This document shows, piece after piece, positions 52,255-62,696 of a stretch of 64,000 nucleotides of DNA (the first letter of the stretch is position 1; the number at the start of each line of letters is the position of its first letter). Position numbers and translations under genes: made by a program. The notes beneath the pieces are model-generated. The model was not told the DNA's origin, did not search any database, and saw only the letters and a list, made by a program, of their open reading frames with translations. This stretch comes from Nymphaea colorata (lineage: Eukaryota > Streptophyta > Magnoliopsida > Nymphaeales > Nymphaeaceae): the NCBI RefSeq assembly GCF_008831285.2, contig NC_045144.1:4580268-4644267 (forward strand). The letters are read 5' to 3'.

Positions 52255-54819
52255 TCACGAAGAACAGCATGCTTTCTTTGTGGCAGGCTCTTGGTTGGCA
52301 GCGACAACAATAGTCTTTCCTTCTTTTATGCCTGCAGCTGATGCAGTGGATGCACCAGGCTCATCTGAGGAAATAGATTTCTTACTTATGATCCTGTATA
52401 TTTCTGAGAGGATTGTCTGGAAAGCCTTCTCAACATTTGTTGCCTCAAGAGCAGATGTCTCCAAGAATGACAAACCTTCTTTCTCAGAAAACGTCTGTGC
52501 ATCTTCAGTAGCAACAGCACGAAGATGTTTGAGGTCAGTTTTGTTACCAATGAGCATGATGACAATGTTAGAATCAGCATGATCACGAAGCTCCTTCAAC
52601 CACCGGCCAACATTCTCAAAGGTGGTTGGTTTAGTCACATCATAAACAAGAAGTGCACCAAGAGCACCACGATAATATGCACTGGTAATTGCACGGTATC
52701 GTTCTTGGCCAGCTGTGTCCCATATTTGAGCTTTGACAGTCCTTCCTTCAACCTAAATAGAAAGAAATCCAACATGAAGAAGCAAAATAACATAGAATAG
52801 TGAGCATCGACATTCAAGGAACAAAAGCTTAGTAGGCAGTTCAAAAATGGATGTTCTGGCTTTGGTAGAAGTGTAATTAAATCCCCAAAAAAAAGGGGAA
52901 CCAGATACACATTGGAGTAGCAGGACACAGCCTTTGTTTGTGAAGATGACCACAAGTGACTGGAAAGAGCAGAAAATGTAACCAAGAGATTTATTGGGCT
53001 TCAGACGAACACAGAAAATCGTCATCAGAAAAGCATATGAAGTGTGGAGCAAGACCAAGTGTGATGAGGGGCTGAACAACAGAAGCCCCGAGTATCGGAC
53101 TATGCAACTAAAGCCATCCTAGTATTAAACTAAAACTGTGTCATGATTCACAACCAATGGAGAAAGATAGAGGATAAGCAGTCAGTTACATAGGAGGATA
53201 GCATGTCTACAGGCTTGGCCACGTCAGTTTTGAGACTCAAGCAGTCCGATCAATATCCTTACCTGGCACAATAATGACCAGGACCAACTTCAAAGACAGC
53301 TAATAGTGATGTCTTTGATGAAATGATTGATTTAGACAATCACAGGAGTCCAGCCTAAATAAGTTCTTGCCTTCCTCGCAAAGAAACAGAATCTGACATC
53401 CATAGGTAACTGATAGAATGGTTCAATCAAAGTTTATATGACATACGTAATATGTTTCAAAGAGATGTTTGGACCTTAAAATTGTAAGCTTTCAGTAAAT
53501 ACAAGGTAGTGTTTTAAGTACATCCATTGTAAGTTTGAGCAACATTTGTTGCTTCAGCAGAAAGTTCACTTCAGCTGCAACAATGAGAGGAAGAGTGAAG
53601 CATTTTAGACCTGTCTCTTCTCCAACACAAGAAAGTTCCTTTCAATGTTTATTATTTCACAGAGATATGCAGACATAGGATTTGGAGTTCTATCAGTTTG
53701 ACATGGTGCCGAAACTCTGCTGCCTTTATTACCAGAAACTGCCATGGTACCATTGAGTTGGCTATGCGACAACTAGAGGCTCATGCTTTTCAACTTTCTG
53801 AACAAGCACCCTCTCAATTTGTGTGAGAGAAGACAAGGAGGTATATTGGACAACCCACGTAAACTCCAGCTTCTTACTTTCACAATTTCAAAATTTGTTT
53901 TGTGCTGTTCCCTGCTGAATCTCAACCACAGGAAACTTTCCACGATTAAGCAACCATAACTCATCAACTCTATCAAAAGATCTCCTACTCCCAGGGTCAT
54001 CATAAAAAAGTTAAAGTTTCAATGCAGCCATTTGTCATGTTATTAAGGAACTAACCTAGTCAGTCTTTATTAGTTTGTCAGAGTTAGCTTAAGAACTTGC
54101 AGTATGCTTCTATCTAATGAACGAAAGTGCCTTCTCCCCAGTGGAGAAAGGAGAAACCAAAAACGGAAATTTATAAGATAGCAGAAACATAAGAGTCCTA
54201 TAAAAAGTAGTTATAGCCCTCCTTAGAATCAACAATGGGGGAGAGATGGTAGGAACATCTGGAGCAGAAGAAGTTTCCTTCTCGTTGATGAACAAGAAGA
54301 AGTGTGTAAGAAACTCTACTTGGAGGAATACCTATTCAAGGTTCAGAGAAAGAGTAGGGACATCGATCAGAAGAGGTTTTCTTCCTTCTTATTAAGAAGA
54401 ATATGTTATATGTCCTTAAGCAGCTGAACATGGAGGGAATACCTAACCAAGGTCTTGATTATCTGTATCATAGGATACATAAGTTTAGATAGAATAAATT
54501 ATGAAGAACATATGAGATGTTTTGATTTTTCATTGCTTCTTACCTAAGAAGCGATTCAGGAGCATTATTATAAGTTGAAACTCATAAAACCAGGTGAGCT
54601 TACTGCAGACAGAAGCAACTTCTAGAGAAGCGTCAAATAATGACAGAGAAGAGAAAAACAAACAAGATAGATCCATAAAAGATGAACAACTTTGTAGTCT
54701 TATGGTTGACTAATGTTTCCGTAGCCGATCTGGGTAAATAGACCATGGTGCGTGTTGAAAGTAGTTTTTTAAGTTTTCCCCTTTTCCTTTCACAACCATC
54801 ATTTTAAAATAAAGGCCAA

Positions 54820-54858
<39 letters not shown>

Positions 54859-55924
54859 CCGCACACACTTACAAAGGAAATAAATTACGCTGTACTTAAT
54901 GTCACCACGAGAATCCCATAGTGAAGGAATTTTGACCAAAAAAAGAGAGGATCCAACAGTCCCTTTTAAGGAAACCCACTATGGAAACTTGTCTTAGAAA
55001 AAGTTCTCAATCGCAAGATTGAGAACCTCATTCACTTCAAACTGTAACAAGAAACAAAATTTGTTTAGCTTTCGCCATCATCGGCGTGTCCACGGTTTTG
55101 CGTCTTCATCATAGGCAAAGATATCATTTAACAACGAACCCGTAAACCCAACTCCAAGACGTTAAAGGAAAAAGAATGACGCAAGTGAACTCCTAAAAGC
55201 ATCTAACAAATCCTTTCACAAGTTTGGCCCATTTAATCAACTTGGGATCTTTTCACTCTTCTGTGCAAAGTGCGAAAGAACGAAGCGCAGCTTTGATCCG
55301 CATATCAGCAAGCAAGTACATTCAGAAAACAAGATTCATCTTTTCAACTCAAAACCAAGATCAGAACATCAGCATCCTTCAAGGAAAAGAGACCATAGAA
55401 GCGCGCTCGCAGACGCAACACAACACACACACCCACAGACACACAGAGCAAAGCATAAGAAACCCAACCTTATCAATATATCATCATCGCTACCAACAAA
55501 ATCAATGGTAAAGATAGCGATCCGTACTTGAAATACATCCATCAAGACACCAAGATTTTCAGACCCCACAAAGAATAAATAGAAGATATTTTAACATAAA
55601 TGGAAACAATCTATCAACCTAGAGCAGGTAAACGACTACCCAACTCCTAATTCAACCGGCGGGGCCAAACCCACATTCTATTTTCTGTCAGGCGCGAAAA
55701 CCACAAACCCCATCTCCGCGCCCACACACGCACACTGACAGACACAAGAGTCTGCTCACCTGGAGGGTGCGGGTGGCGAACTCGACGCCGATGGTGGACT
55801 TGGACTCCAGGCAGAACTCGTTCCGCGTGAACCTCGACAGAAGGTTGGACTTGCCTACGCCGGAGTCGCCGATCAGAACGATCTTGAACAGGTAGTCGTA
55901 CTCCTCCTCGAGCCTCCTCGCCAT
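52255..55924 (-). CDS. RABA2: Rab11-family small GTPase (RABA2)
   Basis: Two exons on the minus strand, 55924-55760 and 52752-52255, give 220 residues; the intron is 3.0 kb. RABA2 proteins act at the trans-Golgi network, in secretion and at the cell plate. It begins [20 protein letters not shown]. The P-loop GDSGVGKS is at 19-26, [13 protein letters not shown] ends exon 1, WDTAGQE spans 66-72 with Gln71, NKTD is at 125-128 and [14 protein letters not shown] at 153-166. It ends ACCSS, with Cys217 and Cys218 for prenylation. The MARR start and the single intron after TLQ fit the RABA2 group better than RABA1. Fourteen in-frame codons upstream including another ATG are possible, but MARR is the family start. 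The intron contains a CT microsatellite and no recognised element. Confidence 0.97.
54822..54856. repeat. (CT)n microsatellite in the RABA2 intron
   Basis: About 17 uninterrupted CT units followed by C5. Confidence 0.95.
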
Positions 55925-57560
55925 GGCCACAATCCCCAGAGTGTGCTCCCTAAAACTACAGTCCACAACCTACAGAAGAGAGAGAGAGAGATATCACCAC
56001 CACCCTCCACCTGTTCCGATCGTCGTCATCTGTCTCCCTCTCCCCTAGAGCGTCCGCACAGAGAAAAGAGAGAGAGAGAGAGAGAGAGAGACGCCGGGTG
56101 GTGCGTGAAACGGGAATTATAAGAAGACGGTAGGCCGCCGTCGGTCTCAGAGATGGACGGACAAGGACGATGCCTGCTCGGAGATGGATTTGAAAGTCTT
56201 GGGGAAAAGCCGCAAAACGGTTGGCTGTTCGTACGTGTTGTAGATGGACGGTCCATGGCTTCCGAAGCTCTACTGGAAATTCAAAAAAGAAGTGAGCCCT
56301 CGCACTGAGCGAGAAGGTCCACTATAGAGTCGCCACCTGTTTTTTGTTTTTTCCTCTCCATTTTTCTTCCCCGGATATTTTAAGCATAATTTAGAAAAAA
56401 TGCTTAAATTTTGATGACAATTGAAGATATAAGATCTCGTGTTTTTCATTTTTTTAAATGTAACAAAGACCAAAACTAAAGCTGTTTGTTGAGGCCAATC
56501 CACCATGGTGCTTGCATCAGCCCAATAAATTTCTTTAATTTTTATAAGAGTGCTTTGAGCTTTTTTTTTTCTTTAATTTTTATATATTGGTGCTTATGAA
56601 AACTTCCCACTTCTCGAAGGCGTGTTTGAATTATTGTTACGACCACGATAGATTTCACCGGATACAAACGTTCTTGGACGTGTTTGAATGAGTGGATGGA
56701 AACTTGAATCTTTAAGGGGCTTTCTAAATGCCGAAGATCATCTAAGATAGATGTTTTGTCTCAAATGTACACGGGACACCCTAAACCACATAACAAATTA
56801 CGGCATTTAATATAATTGATGATAAGTGTATGTTAATTTATGATAATTTTTTTCATGGGCCAGGTCCACATAAATTGACAAGTCCACTTAGAGCCCAAGG
56901 CCATGAACTTGGGGGAAGAAGCCCCATGTGAATGATCAGATGTGCGTGTAAAGGAAACAGTTTAAGTGAAACTTATCTTTTTCTTTCATCCTTTTCTAGA
57001 AAAGCAAAAGCCTGATTTCATATTGACATGATTCTTAATAATAGAACTTTACTTTTGGAGCTTTTCTTATTGGTGTTTTGCATGATTCATGATTTCCCCC
57101 TCCCTTTCTAGAGGCTAAAAAAATATTATAGCCTAAGCATGGTCTTGATCTTGGGTGTTGTGTAGACATGCTGGGTGAGTAGGAGGAGTACTTAGTACTT
57201 AATTCTACTGTTCAGAGAAGAGCTAAAGTTAGTACGTGGTTTGTTTTTGTGTCCCGAAATGTTACCCTCACCGTGCTACAACCTTATAAGTACCACTCTA
57301 TAAAATAAAACAATGAGAGTTTATCACTTCATGCTAAAGTAGTAGCGCACACAAAAATCAAACTAAGGATGCATTGCATGCGAGACAACTGCAGAACTCG
57401 AGAGACTAGGAATGATTTTAGGTAACTCAATAAGAGGCAAACTCCCTTTTGGCTTGTCAATATGTCTAGGTTCAATGCTCTTAGATATGGATGATTCTAG
57501 CCATCATGAAATGTTTAAGGGAGTAATAGAAGGACCACAATGAGAGTATAAAAAACTTCT
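55925..57560. other. RABA2 leader, promoter and upstream spacer
   Basis: GA runs at 55978-55992 and 56067-56090 lie in the leader or proximal promoter. Positions 56239-56299 are duplicated at 63493-63553. The remainder is AT-rich, with no gene. Confidence 0.5.
56239..56299. repeat. 61-bp segment of RABA2 upstream DNA, copy 1
   Basis: Matches 63493-63553 at 55 of 61 positions by eye, with no gaps. A further shared GACAAGGACGA lies 80 bases to the left here (56160) and 14 bases to the left in the other copy. Confidence 0.75.
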
Positions 57561-57842
57561 TTAATCAAATCTAACATGTTTAGATATGATGACACGATTG
57601 GAGACTGAATTGTAATAGATATAACCTTTATGACAGCTTCCATAGTTAATGAAGACACAGGCTTGAGCTTTGGGTTCTAATTTTTGAAGAACATCTAGGC
57701 CCATTCAATAGATTGATGGTACATCCAAAGGTTTTATATTTTGGAACTTCATGCAAGAGCTTCTCATATGGTGTCATTTGCAAAACTGCCTGTTAATAAG
57801 GTGAACAGCTATTTTAAAGTCATTAAACCAAAAGATTTGTGG
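57561..57842 (-). pseudogene. Ty1/copia retrotransposon pol remnant (end of integrase)
   Basis: Minus-strand translation gives the run of motifs at the end of copia integrase: an FW followed by AVHLINR, then TPYEKL, FGC, a degraded CVF...Y, KGY and ending HVRFD. The first and second parts are in different frames, so there is at least one frameshift, and stops bracket the fragment. No LTRs, gag, reverse transcriptase or RNase H were seen nearby. It is an old, dead fragment with no host function indicated. Confidence 0.8.
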
Positions 57843-58376
57843 CTTGCAGACTACCTAGCTACACTATGCTCATTGGGGCTTTTTCTTAGGTTTATTGTTT
57901 AAAGCTATTTTTATTGTTTGGAAACAACTTTCTCACTCTTTTTTTTTGTCCTTAAAGAGGGTTTTCTATCCCTCTCTCTCTCTCTCTTTTTTTTTCTTTT
58001 CATTTTCTCAGGGCATTTTCTGTAAGCCCCGTATTTCTTAAGGGTATTAAAAAGATTTTCTTATTTTGAAAATGTATGTGGTTAATTAAAAAATTATTTT
58101 TTTAGTGGGTGGTTACTGTTCCCCCCATTTTAGCCACTACCAAGTTTCAATGAAAGGAATTCGATCCGTATCTATTAAATGCAAATAAAATACATGAGGA
58201 CCACACCCATATCTACTGGTTTATCTCAAGAGTTGCCTTATTTTCATAAAAATTATCTATTATTTTGCTTTCAATTTATAACAATAAAACTTGAGGAACT
58301 GAGTCCGAATCAAATTTCTTTTTCATAATAGATAAATCCAAAATACATGTATTTTCCAAAACAAGTCAGGTTTGGA
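57843..58376. other. AT-rich spacer
   Basis: Contains a CT run near 57970-57990. Part may belong to the decayed copia element. No gene. Confidence 0.4.
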
Positions 58377-58838
58377 TAGGGGTGCACAACGAGTCGAGCT
58401 ACTCCAGCTCGACTCGTTTAAGCTCGACTCGTAAGCGAGTTCGAGCTGCTTCATTAGTTAAACGAGTCGAGCTCGAGTTCACGAGCCTACTCGTTTAACT
58501 AATCGAGTCGAGTTCGAGTTCTCTCAAGTGGACTCGTTAAAGCTCGACTCGGCTCGTCATTAAATATCAGTTTTAAAAAAACCAGTTCGAGCCTTAGTCG
58601 AGCCTTAATCGAGCTCACGATTCGAGCCTTAATCGAGCTCACGTATTCGAGCCTTAGTTGAGGTCACGTATTCGAGCCTTAGTCGAGCTCGAGCTTGACA
58701 AGTGACTATCGAGTCGAGTTCGAGCCAGGATAGTCAAGCTATATTCGAGCTCGAGCCGAGTCGAGCTCGTGTCTTACTTAGTCGAGCCGAGTTCGAGCTG
58801 ACCGAGCTCGGGCTCGATTCGGCTCGTGTGCAGCCCTA
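58377..58838. mobile_element. hAT-type MITE, GAGCTCGA-word family, 462 bp
   Basis: The left TIR TAGGGGTGCACAACGAGTCG and inverted right TIR TAGGGCTGCACACGAGCCGA are flanked by a perfect 8-bp duplication GGTTTGGA (58369-58376 and 58839-58846). Almost all of the interior is degenerate GAGCTCGA/TCGAGCCTTA words, with a repeating GTATTCGAGCCTTAGT-like unit at about 58590-58690. No coding capacity. Confidence 0.85.
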
Positions 58839-60132
58839 GGTTTGGATCAAAATTAATCTCTCTTTAAAAAATAATGTATGTTGTCAAAACAATTTAGATC
58901 TAGAAATAAAATATCCTTTGTTTTTCTAGAACATATTCAAGCTTAACGTTGATAAAAATTCTTAAGAAATCCATAATTTTGAACCATTTGCAACACCCAA
59001 GGTATGTAATTTAAAGAACATCAGATCTAGATCCAATTACATTCACAAGTCCTAACAATAAAATTTCTAAACAAACTGAGCCCGTGTTCAAACTTCAAAG
59101 TTCTTCTTTGGAAGCCATTAAATATTTATTTCCATAAACAATTGGATCCATTTCAAAATCCATTTACAACAAGATATAAATATATTTCGAAAACAAGTTA
59201 GATGCAAACCAAGATTTCGTATCAAATTTGAAACTCTTAGAACATAATTCAAGACCAATAATTCATGAAACCACATTTGAAATTATAAGTAATTATTTCT
59301 GCTTGTAAAACAGAATTTAAGATTCTTGGAATCAAACCCATAACAAGTTTCAAATCTACCACCAACTTACAAATTTCTGAAAAACTCCTTAATTTAATCA
59401 GCCTTGGTCCAAACTATACTTAGAGTTTCAAAGTTTGGTAAGTTCAGGGAAATTTATCCTATCATGTTTTTCACAAGAAGTCATATTTTTTTTTTTCATA
59501 TTAAGGTTACTTTTGTTTTACTCCCGAAGATCAGAACCCTTTCCCATTCGATTTTAAATTCATAGTTTTTTTACGGTAGCATGAATTTTATTGAAATTTC
59601 ATTGGGGAACTCCTAAAACAAACATTTTTATATTTTAAGATCAAGGCTATCAAACTCAACAACATCAATCTCTCGTTCAAACCGAAGTTTTCATGGTCAT
59701 CTCAACTTCCGGCGATGGGTGAAGCGACGGCACCATTATCGGCGGTCGACAAAAGCGACGGGAAGAAAAGCGAAGTGCATCCTCTTACCCAGTTTGTTTC
59801 ATTTCTTTGCGTTATTATTGTTATTTATCGGAATCTACATGATTCAGGTCAATAGAGCTCGCGGAGAGGAGTTGTGGTGGGGAATAAGAGAGCAGCGGTG
59901 AGGGCGCAGAAGCGAATCAATAGAACAAGGGAAACCCTTCTCAATATCAATGTGAAATTTAAAAAAGAAAGAAGAAAAAGAAGGATGATGAAACAGAAAC
60001 ACCATGAATTAAATTAGCAAGCAGCCAAATGGAGAGGCAATGATCAACATGACATGAAAGAAGTTGTTTTATTGGTGGCAATGTCTCCTTCAACACCATT
60101 GTGAAGCAGCATCAATCAGACGTTAGATTTGC
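58839..60132. other. AT-rich spacer
   Basis: No gene seen. An open frame at 59719-59901 is short and unlike any family. The last ~100 bases are probably the 3' UTR of the minus-strand secreted-protein gene. Confidence 0.45.
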
Positions 60133-60504
60133 TTAGTTTGAGGGGATTGGTGCATAGGCGGTGCTGATACCCGTCAGCCCACAGGCAGCATATATTGCTG
60201 CGCCGTCAAATCGGGCAAGGCCCAGCACGAAACTGAGGGCATCCTGGCAGACGGGCTGGTCGGCCAGAACCTTGCAGCCAAATCCCAGGAGGTCCTTCCC
60301 CTGCGCCATGATCGCGTAGAACTCTTCGACGTGTCCAGCCAATCCGTCTAGGCAATCAAGAATTGCCTTGACTTGAGGAACCAGGGCTTCTGATGCCTCC
60401 GGCCCGCCGGCCTCAGGACCGCCGGCCTCCAGTGCCCGGGCCTGCTGGATGGCCAATGGAACCAACACCATGAAGGCCATCAACAACGCCTTGGTCATCT
60501 TCAT
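60133..60504 (-). CDS. Small secreted four-Cys protein, divergent prolamin-like/EC1 type (copy A)
   Basis: Single exon, 123 residues. An N-terminal signal peptide (hydrophobic 5-24, AIQQARA cut region) is followed by two GGPEA repeats and a mature domain with only four cysteines: Cys51, 77, 86 and 108, spacing x25, x8, x21. The segment LLGFGC and the final x8/x21 spacing resemble the EC1/ECA1 prolamin-like family (LGYGCC, x9, x21), in which six cysteines are usual; here the second Cys and one of the CC pair are absent. Family members are secreted reproductive signalling proteins, but function is not shown here. A TATA box lies at about 60598-60606. A same-length homologue with the same layout is at 62325-62696, divergently transcribed. 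The family call is an inference; that it is a gene is well supported by the pair. Confidence 0.72.
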   Translation of the reverse strand: MKMTKALLMAFMVLVPLAIQQARALEAGGPEAGGPEASEALVPQVKAILDCLDGLAGHVEEFYAIMAQGKDLLGFGCKVLADQPVCQDALSFVLGLARFDGAAIYAACGLTGISTAYAPIPSN

Positions 60505-60596
60505 CTTGCTTGTTCTAGCTGGCTGGCTGCTGCTTCTGCTTCTGTGCTTATGCTGCTGCTGCTTCCTGCCTGCTCACAAAAATGTTCGGTCTAAAG

Positions 60597-60606
60597 CTTC
60601 TATTTA
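60597..60606 (-). promoter_or_regulatory. TATA box of secreted-protein gene A
   Basis: On the minus strand ATATAAATAG lies about 95-100 bases before the ATG at 60504, giving a leader of roughly 60-70 bases. Confidence 0.55.
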
Positions 60607-62324
60607 TATGGTCTCCATGAACAAGTAACAGCCAGATAATTGATTATAGCATTCGCTCTCCAACGGTTTAATAACAATTAAAAATCTTGTAACTCTTTTG
60701 AAGTCAATGTCATGAATGTTAAATTAATGTCATTAAGATATTGTTTTATCTTATCGCGGACGCATTTGGAAGTAATATTTTTGCATACAATTTTCAGGCC
60801 GTGTTGCGTGCACTCAGCCCATATGCACCAAGGGTGTTTTTTTTTCCCTCCCTTTTTTGATTTTTCATCTTCTGTATATAAGGGACATCATCTTCTTAAT
60901 TTGTCCGTATAGAAGGCCTCATCCTTTGAGAAACCGGGGGTATTTTAGTCAATTTACACTTCAGCAGGAAAAATTCTAGTTTTTTTTTTATTCCCAATAT
61001 TTTTTTTTTCAAGGTTAAACATCTAGTCCATCTCCCTGTCATTCAGCAGTCTCTTCCATTTAACTAATAGGGGCATTTTAGTCATTTTCAACCCATAATA
61101 CATGGTTCTTTCCTTTGTTAGGGACCATAACATATAATCTGCTATATGAAAGAAGAGCATGTGATTTTCCAATATTTGAACTAAGGTTCAGACTTTGCAA
61201 AATCTGCCTTAGCTACTTATTATTAATAACTTTCCATTGATATTTATGTGGTATTGGGGCTAAACAATTTCTCAATAAATACATATGAGTATGTATGAAT
61301 TGATAGCTACAAAACCTTTATATACTTAATGAGAATCATCATGATCATGATTATGAAGAAATTAGATGGTACTAAAAAAGTTAAGTTGACAATATAAAAA
61401 TTGAACTGTTTTCAAAATACAAAAATGCTCTCAAAGGAAGCAAGGGATATGGTTAGGTAAATTCATTTGGTTCCATTTTTTTTCTCTCTCCTTCTTTGAG
61501 GGATATTCGGGTTTCTTGAAAAGCTTTTTCTTCTAAATTTTCAATTTAATTTTTACTATCTGTTCTCTTTATAATCAATGACCCAGATGATTCCACATCA
61601 AGTATGATATATGGTAGATAACCCTACATATATGTAACTCCTTGTTAGCTCAAATTAGATTGTGTTAGGCTTACAAGTATCAAGTGCATAACTTTGATTA
61701 ATAATGACAATGGATCTTAAGTTCCAAACTTATTTGAATGAAAGTATTCTACCTGCCTTTAATTAAATGGCATCATAACTAGTGCAACCAAATGCCGTCA
61801 ATTGCAACCGGCCATGACCAGCTGAATATTTAAGTTCCAACCATATCACCACTATGATACAGACAGTAAGTACCAGATAGAATAATTCGATTTTGGATCC
61901 CAATATGTTAAAGATACAAATTCACATTTAAATTTTACTCCTTCTCAAATTCCTATATATATATATATATATATATATTCGTCAAATTCAGTAACAAGAT
62001 TCTATACCACATTGTTATACGATTACTTAACATATGTGATTCTATCGGATCCACACGAGTCCTCCGGTTCAGGAACTCATCAAATGTGAAATTGATTATA
62101 TAAATTAAACGCTCCAATCTTTTATGAAACTTCAACAGCTCGGTTTCTAGGACATTAATTTGTTCAAAGTCGAAAACTTCAGTTTCTTTAATTACATCAA
62201 CAAGGCCTCAAATGCACTTAACGCTTCTTGTTCATGGGCACAATATATATATGCATGTATGCGTTAATCTATGGCGAGAAATCCAAAAGAACAAAGTTGG
62301 AAAATTATTTGCTAATCAGTCAAG
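60607..62324. other. Shared intergenic region of the divergent secreted-protein pair
   Basis: AT-rich, with a TA microsatellite at 61954-61978 and two short GG(T/C)ATTTTAGTCA motifs near 60949 and 61073, also seen near 34848. The start-codon-to-start-codon distance of the pair is 1.8 kb. TATATATATG near 62245 could serve gene B. Confidence 0.45.
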
Positions 62325-62696
62325 ATGAAGATGAGCATGATCAAGGCGTCGTTGCTGGTCGTGCTGGTGTTGGCTCCACTGGCCACACAGCTCGCCTGGG
62401 CTGCAGCACCAGCAGATGAGGCGAAGAAACCAGAATCGCTGATACCGATTCGCATCGGTATACCGTCCGTCCCTCTCATGGAGGCCATCCGGTGCTTGTC
62501 CTCGCTGAGAGCCCACGGGTTCGAGATTTTCAGCTTCGTCCTGCGCGGCGCTCCTCTCAGCAAGCTCGCCTGCGACGCCATCAGGGGCCTGCCGGCGTCC
62601 TGCACCGACGGCTTGAATCAAATTCTTGGCGACTTTGGCGTACCATCCAACCAGATACTCTCCCACTGCGGAGCTGCTGCTCCATCACCTCTCTAG
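62325..62696 (+). CDS. Small secreted four-Cys protein, divergent prolamin-like/EC1 type (copy B)
   Basis: Single exon, 123 residues, the same length as copy A and with the same MKM start. A signal peptide spans about residues 1-27 (hydrophobic LLVVLVLAPLATQLAWA). The mature part has four cysteines, Cys57, 83, 93 and 115, spacing x25, x9, x21. The segment CLSSLRAHGFEIFSFVLRG resembles the first helix block of ECA1/EC1 proteins (Cys, Ser-Leu, later Glu-Ile), again without the second Cys, and LACDAI lacks the second Cys of the usual CCxAI. The two copies share layout but little sequence outside the Cys frame, so the duplication is old or fast-evolving. AATAAAG near 62851 is a likely poly(A) signal. 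The biochemical role is unknown. Confidence 0.72.
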   Translation: MKMSMIKASLLVVLVLAPLATQLAWAAAPADEAKKPESLIPIRIGIPSVPLMEAIRCLSSLRAHGFEIFSFVLRGAPLSKLACDAIRGLPASCTDGLNQILGDFGVPSNQILSHCGAAAPSPL

